Below, piece after piece: positions 7,717 through 11,104 of a DNA stretch of 11,104 nt. Under the pieces are notes generated by a model. The model did not search any database and was not told where the DNA came from. It was given only the letters and a program-made list of their open reading frames with translations. Source of the DNA: an uncultured Bacteroidota bacterium (GTDB taxonomy: Bacteria > Bacteroidota > Bacteroidia > Bacteroidales > P3). Where the stretch lies: positions 1 through 11,104 of the forward strand of contig URCX01000056.1 in the NCBI GenBank assembly GCA_900546465.1, read 5' to 3'. The translations under genes and the position numbers were made by a program. How positions within the stretch are numbered: the stretch's first letter is position 1; every line of letters starts with the position of its first letter.

Positions 7717-8709
7717 ATGAGACACTATAACATACCGGTATTTATCCCTGAGCTTGCCTGCCCCAACCAATGTATTTACTGTAATCAAAGGCATATTTCC
7801 GGACAACTTGAACCGGTCTCAACAGCACAGGTTCGTAATATAATAGACCGACATTTGAAAAGTTTCAAATACCCATGTGAAGTGGAACTTGCCTTTTTCG
7901 GCGGCAGCTTTACGGGGTTGAAAATATCGGAACAAGAAGAATATCTTGCAACAGTGCAACCTTACATAAAGCAAGGGACAATAAGCAGTATAAGACTGTC
8001 GACCAGACCGGATTACATAGACTCCGAAATCCTTAATCTATTGAAACAATACAAGGTTAAGACAATAGAATTAGGAGCTCAATCCCTTTGCGATGAGGTT
8101 TTGCAATATTGCGAACGCGGACACAGCGTAAGAGATGTGGAACTTTCCTCTGCAATGATAAAAAGCAAGGGGTTTTCATTGGGGCTTCAAATGATGGTCG
8201 GCTTGCCACTTGATACGCCTGAACGTTCCAAGCAAACAGCTTTGAAAATAGTTGAATTGGGAGCCGACAATACCCGTATTTATCCCACTCTCGTGATAAA
8301 ACACACTAAGTTGGCAGAACTCTATCAAGTCGGAGCGTATCAACCCTTAAGCCTTACAGAAGCCGTAGAGCGTACGGCGGAAATCTATAAAATCTTCACG
8401 GCAAACGACATAAATATTCTACGGGTTGGTTTGCACCCAAGCGAGGGCTTGATAAGCGGAACAGACCTTGTGGCAGGACCCTTCCATGTATCCTTTCGCG
8501 AACTCGTTCTAAGCAGAATATGGCTTGAAAGATTGCAATCCTTACCCGAAGATTGTACCTCCATAAGGCTTAATCCCAAAGACGTAAACTATGCAATCGG
8601 CTATCAATCCTGCAACCGCAAACATCTGAAAGCCATCAACAGAGAGATAAAACTCATACAAGACAACTCCATTGCACGAGACAGTTTCCTTATAAACCAT
8701 ATTCGCTGA
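7717..8709 (+). CDS. Elp3-like radical SAM protein of unknown substrate
   Basis: Radical SAM enzyme related to the catalytic half of Elp3 (COG1243-like). The 330-residue product has the cluster motif Cys15-x3-Cys19-x2-Cys22 (CPNQCIYC) close to the N-terminus, then FFGGSFTGL near 62-70, STRPDYID near 95 and GLPLDTP near 162, all typical of this group. A C-terminal extension with RVGLHPSEGL near 235-245 resembles the Radical_SAM_C region of Elp3. No acetyltransferase domain follows, so it is unlikely to perform the full Elp3 tRNA wobble-uridine reaction, and its substrate is unknown. I chose ATG 7717 because MRHYNIPVFIPEL begins family homology and because ATG 7690 lies in the terminator stem; the frame also runs open back into the kinase gene. 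No clear promoter is visible, only a poor -7 match GATGTTTG (7672-7679). Confidence 0.88.
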   Translation: MRHYNIPVFIPELACPNQCIYCNQRHISGQLEPVSTAQVRNIIDRHLKSFKYPCEVELAFFGGSFTGLKISEQEEYLATVQPYIKQGTISSIRLSTRPDYIDSEILNLLKQYKVKTIELGAQSLCDEVLQYCERGHSVRDVELSSAMIKSKGFSLGLQMMVGLPLDTPERSKQTALKIVELGADNTRIYPTLVIKHTKLAELYQVGAYQPLSLTEAVERTAEIYKIFTANDINILRVGLHPSEGLISGTDLVAGPFHVSFRELVLSRIWLERLQSLPEDCTSIRLNPKDVNYAIGYQSCNRKHLKAINREIKLIQDNSIARDSFLINHIR

Positions 8710-8713
8710 AACC

Positions 8714-8797
8714 GAAACGCCCTTTCAGAAAATTAAAACGCCGTTTCAATTTTCTGAAACGCCGAAAGAATTTCTTGGAAGGGCGTTTCAATTTTTT
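8714..8797 (+). repeat. Four degenerate 21-base tandem units upstream of purL
   Basis: Units at 8714-8734, 8735-8755, 8756-8776 and 8777-8797 adjoin without spacers. AAACGCC recurs at 8715, 8736 and 8757, exactly 21 bases apart, and GTTTCAATTTT recurs at 8743 and 8785, 42 bases apart. By hand alignment units 1 and 2 agree at 13 of 21 positions, 2 and 3 at 14, and 2 and 4 at 16. The block is non-coding and lies between the radical SAM stop and the purL promoter. Confidence 0.75.
8723..8759. repeat. Long perfect inverted repeat (hairpin) inside the 21-base block
   Basis: The 12-base arms TTTCAGAAAATT (8723-8734) and AATTTTCTGAAA (8748-8759) are perfectly complementary. After one A/C mismatch the pairing continues as AAAC/GTTT (8736-8739 with 8743-8746), leaving a three-base GCC loop. 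A hairpin of about 16 pairs is expected in either RNA strand or in extruded DNA. Confidence 0.85.
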
Positions 8798-8819
8798 CTT
8801 TCGGCGTAAAGAAGCAGGG

Positions 8820-8849
8820 CTTGTATTTCAAATAAAAATAGTACCTTTG
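8820..8849 (+). promoter_or_regulatory. Bacteroidota-type promoter for purL
   Basis: The -7 box TACCTTTG (8842-8849) is a full match to TAnnTTTG, and CTTG (8820-8823) lies 18 bases upstream as the -33 box. Transcription would start about 8854, leaving roughly 15 untranslated bases before the purL ATG at 8870. purL thus appears to have its own promoter independent of the upstream radical SAM gene. Confidence 0.75.
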
Positions 8850-8869
8850 CATGGTTAAAATCATATCGT

Positions 8870-10912
8870 ATGGCAAATAGTCAGACTGTAACAGTTGAAA
8901 CTGCAAAGGAATTGGGATTGTTACCCGAAGAGTTTGAGAAGATTAAGGAATACCTTGGAGGCAGAACGCCTAACTATACGGAGTTGAGTATTTATTCCGT
9001 AATGTGGAGTGAGCATGCTTCTTACAAAAATTCGATAAAGTATTTGAAAACTCTTCCGAGAGAGGGTAAGCAATTATTGGTGAAACCAGGTGAGGAAAAT
9101 GCGGGTATGGTTGATGTCGGTGGAGGTATTGCTTGTGTTTTCAAGATAGAGTCGCATAACCACCCTTGTGCCGTGGAGCCTTTTCAAGGTGCTGCAACGG
9201 GTGTGGGCGGAATAAACAGAGATATTTTCACTATGGGGGCTCGTCCTGTGGCTCAGTTGAATTCTTTGCGTTTCGGAGATATAAACAATCCTCATACGCA
9301 GTGGCTGGTAAAAGGTGTAACAAAGGGCATTTCTCATTACGGTAATGCATTCGGCGTTCCGGTATTGGGAGGAGAGGTTTTCTTTGACGAATGCTTTGAA
9401 CACAATCCTTTGGTGAATGCGATGAGTGTAGGTGTAATGAGGAAGGAGGATTTGATTTCGGCAGTTGCCAAAGGTAAAGGCAATCCTGTTTATATTGTAG
9501 GCTCTTCCACGGGAAAGGACGGCATACACGGAGCAACTTTTGCTTCGGCTGATGTTACGGAAAACACGGCTGATGATATTCCTTCAATACAAGTGGGCGA
9601 CCCTTTCCAAGAAAAATTGTTGCTTGAAGCCACTTTGGAATTAGGTAAAACGGATGCGATTGTCGGTATGCAGGATATGGGTGCGGCAGGTATTATTTGC
9701 TCTACTTCGGAGATGAGTGAGAAGGGACATTCGGGTATGGTTATTGATTTGGATAAAGTTCCGTTGAGACAGCAGAACATGGAAGCATGGGAAATCTTGC
9801 TTTCGGAAAGTCAGGAGAGAATGTTGGTATGCGTGAAGAAAGGAAAAGAGGAAGAGGTTGAGAGAATATTCGAGAAATGGGACTTGAATTGTGCAAAGAT
9901 AGGCGAGGTAATAGATGAGGACATGCTTTACTTCCATTGGAAAGGCGAATTGGTTGCGAAAGTGCCTGCGGCTTCTTTGGTTTTGGGCGGCGGAGCTCCG
10001 GTTTATAATCGTTCGTATAAGGAACCTGCTTATTATAAGGAAACATTGGCTTTTTCTGCCGACAAGATTGCAGAACCGGATTTGCAGGAAGCAAAAAAGA
10101 TTGCCAAATTTCTAAGCACATCTCCTAATATAGCCTCAAAGAGGTGGGTTTATGAACAGTATGATTCAATGGTTGGCACAAAAAATATGTCAACCAACCG
10201 ACCGGCCGATGCGGGTGTGGCAAATTTGAAAGGAACTGACTTTGCGATTGCAATGACTTGCGATTGTAATTCAAGATATGTGTATTCCGATCCCTTGATA
10301 GGAACTCAGATTGCTGTTGCAGAGGCTGCAAGGAATATAGTTTGTGCAGGTGGTGAACCTTTGGCAATAACCAACTGCTTGAACTTCGGCAATCCTTATA
10401 ATGAAGAGACTTATTGGCAATTTGTGAAAGCAATAGAGGGCATGGGAATTGCATGCAGAAAATTCAATACTCCTGTTACGGGTGGTAATGTAAGTTTCTA
10501 CAATCAGGCTTCGATGAACGGAAAGGTTGAAGCGGTTTATCCGTCTCCTGTAATAGGTATGATAGGTACAATAGAGAAGGATAAGCAGATGACACTTGAC
10601 TTCAAGCGTGCCGATGCAACGATATATCTTTTGGGTGATTTGAAAGACGACATAAGTTGTTCGGAATACCTCTATTCTTATAGAGGTATAAAGTTGTCGC
10701 ATACTCCTTACTTTGATTTGAATAAGGAAGCCAATATGCAGAGAGCGTTGAGTGATTTGATAAATCAAGGTTTGATAGAGTCGGCTCATGATGTGAGTGA
10801 GGGCGGTATATTTATTTCTGTTTTGGAATCGGCAATGTGCAGAAATTTCGGCTTTGATTTGTTTACCGGAGGAGAAATTCGTTTGGACTCATTCCTTTTC
10901 GGAGAAAGTCAA
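8870..10912 (+). CDS. purL: Phosphoribosylformylglycinamidine synthase II, small type, 3' truncated
   Basis: Catalyses the fourth step of purine synthesis, converting FGAR with glutamine-derived ammonia and ATP to FGAM. It begins MANSQTVTVETAKELGLLPE like the roughly 740-residue B. subtilis/Thermotoga-type PurL, which needs separate PurQ and PurS subunits, and not like the roughly 1200-1300-residue fused type. Visible motifs are catalytic-region His49 in WSEHASYKNS, ESHNHP at 94-99, GAATGVGG, GMQDMGAAG, LLSESQERML, then in the second half TGGNVSFYNQ, ESAHDVSEGG and FLFGESQ. Normal PurL sequence ends at Gln681. About 60 C-terminal residues are replaced by foreign sequence that happens to stay open in this frame to the right edge. 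The start at 8870 is set by family homology and by the promoter 20 bases upstream. No other purine gene is in the window. Confidence 0.95.
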
Positions 10913-10922
10913 TGTCTTTTGC
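10908..10922. other. Apparent chimeric junction cutting purL
   Basis: purL reads normally through FLFGESQ, whose last codon ends at 10912. The next residues in frame (CLLRHPFG) do not fit PurL, where Arg and hydrophobic residues are expected. GC rises from roughly 42% (10741-10800) to about 55% (101 of 184 bases, 10921-11104, hand count), and the coding strand appears to switch. The exact break cannot be fixed closer than a few bases. Confidence 0.75.
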
Positions 10923-11104
10923 GGCATCCATTTGGGCCAGTATTCACCGTCATGGAATATGTTGTGGGCGACGTATCCCGTTGCACCGGTATTGTCCTTC
11001 CACGGGATGTAGTACAGATTGTCGAGTGCGCCGTCTTCTACCGGCTCGGCATTGGGGTCGGGACGGCTGTATGTAATTGTGTAGTTGTGATGCGTCTTGG
11101 GCGA
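10913..11104 (-). CDS. Fragment of an unrecognised protein, cut at both ends
   Basis: Read on the minus strand from the right edge, the frame is open for 64 codons to the junction. It has protein-like composition rich in Tyr, Trp, Asn and Asp (for example DNLYYIPWKDNTGATGY and HDGEYWPKWMPQ). Third codon positions are mostly G or C, unlike every other gene here. In-frame reading continues past the junction to a chance stop at 10889-10891, inside the purL sequence. The Trp/Tyr-rich, Asn-rich character recalls extracellular carbohydrate-related or surface proteins, but I do not recognise the family. It probably derives from another gene or genome joined by assembly. Confidence 0.5.

Larger units (their letters stand above)
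8714..8801 (+). terminator. Possible terminator for the radical SAM gene
   Basis: GAAACGCCCTT (8714-8724) pairs perfectly with AAGGGCGTTTC (8779-8789), and with a T.G wobble the pairing extends to 13 positions. AATTTTTTCTTT (8790-8801) follows, as in a rho-independent terminator. The large loop is itself folded by the 8723-8759 hairpin. A competing perfect 11-base pair, CGCCGAAAGAA (8760-8770) with TTCTTTCGGCG (8796-8806), crosses this stem and includes part of the T-tract, so the two folds are probably exclusive. Termination is therefore an inference. Confidence 0.45.

Noticed and set aside
8714..8806. CRISPR array.
   Set aside because: The 21-base units adjoin directly without unique spacers and are too degenerate; no cas gene is present.
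8851..8880. Nine-codon upstream open frame overlapping the purL start.
   Set aside because: Its ATG lies at or before the expected transcription start, so it is probably not in the mRNA.
10913..11104. The purL frame stays open to the right edge, giving 745 codons with no stop.
   Set aside because: The residues after 10912 do not resemble PurL, and the frame is antisense to a better coding-like frame, so openness is probably due to GC-rich composition.

Overview
The window looks like an AT-rich Bacteroidota (probably Bacteroidales) chromosome fragment, roughly 40% GC over most of its length. The main grounds are two promoters of the Bacteroidota type (-7 box TAnnTTTG), a glutamyl-tRNA synthetase with the FPVFPLQW-type insert that I recall from this phylum, a sirtuin lacking the usual zinc cysteines, and a lipoprotein/BY-kinase pair of Bacteroidota style. 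It is probably a metagenomic contig: gltX is cut at the left edge, and the right end carries an apparent chimeric join.

Positions 1-4241 hold a tight forward cluster of gltX (5' truncated), a Rossmann/DUF2520 protein, a class III-like sirtuin deacylase and miaB. Gaps are 21, 4 and 8 bases with no terminator, so they are probably one operon. Two of the four genes act on tRNA: GltX charges tRNA-Glu and MiaB thiomethylates i6A37. The other two bind NAD-type cofactors.

Positions 4242-7710 hold a separate transcription unit. It has a recognisable promoter (4281-4310), a Wza-like polysaccharide export lipoprotein, a Wzc-like chain-length regulator fused to a tyrosine kinase with a striking Tyr-Gly tail, and a strong intrinsic terminator (7676-7710). 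These two proteins would form the envelope-spanning core of a capsule or exopolysaccharide exporter. No glycosyltransferase, flippase, polymerase or tyrosine phosphatase is in the window.

Positions 7717-8709 encode an Elp3-like radical SAM protein of unknown substrate, starting only 6 bases after the terminator's T-tract. The gap 8710-8869 contains an unusual block (8714-8806) of four degenerate 21-base units that also form three interleaved inverted repeats. It is followed by a good promoter (8820-8849) for purL.

Positions 8870-10912 encode a small-type PurL (FGAM synthetase II) that is cut short. From about 10912 to the right edge GC rises to about 55%, and the minus strand carries an open frame of different codon use. 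I read this last 190 bases as sequence from another gene or organism joined by assembly error, or less likely a real rearrangement. Apart from that junction and the 21-base repeat block, I see no undescribed system; the rest is core metabolism, tRNA modification and a capsule export pair.
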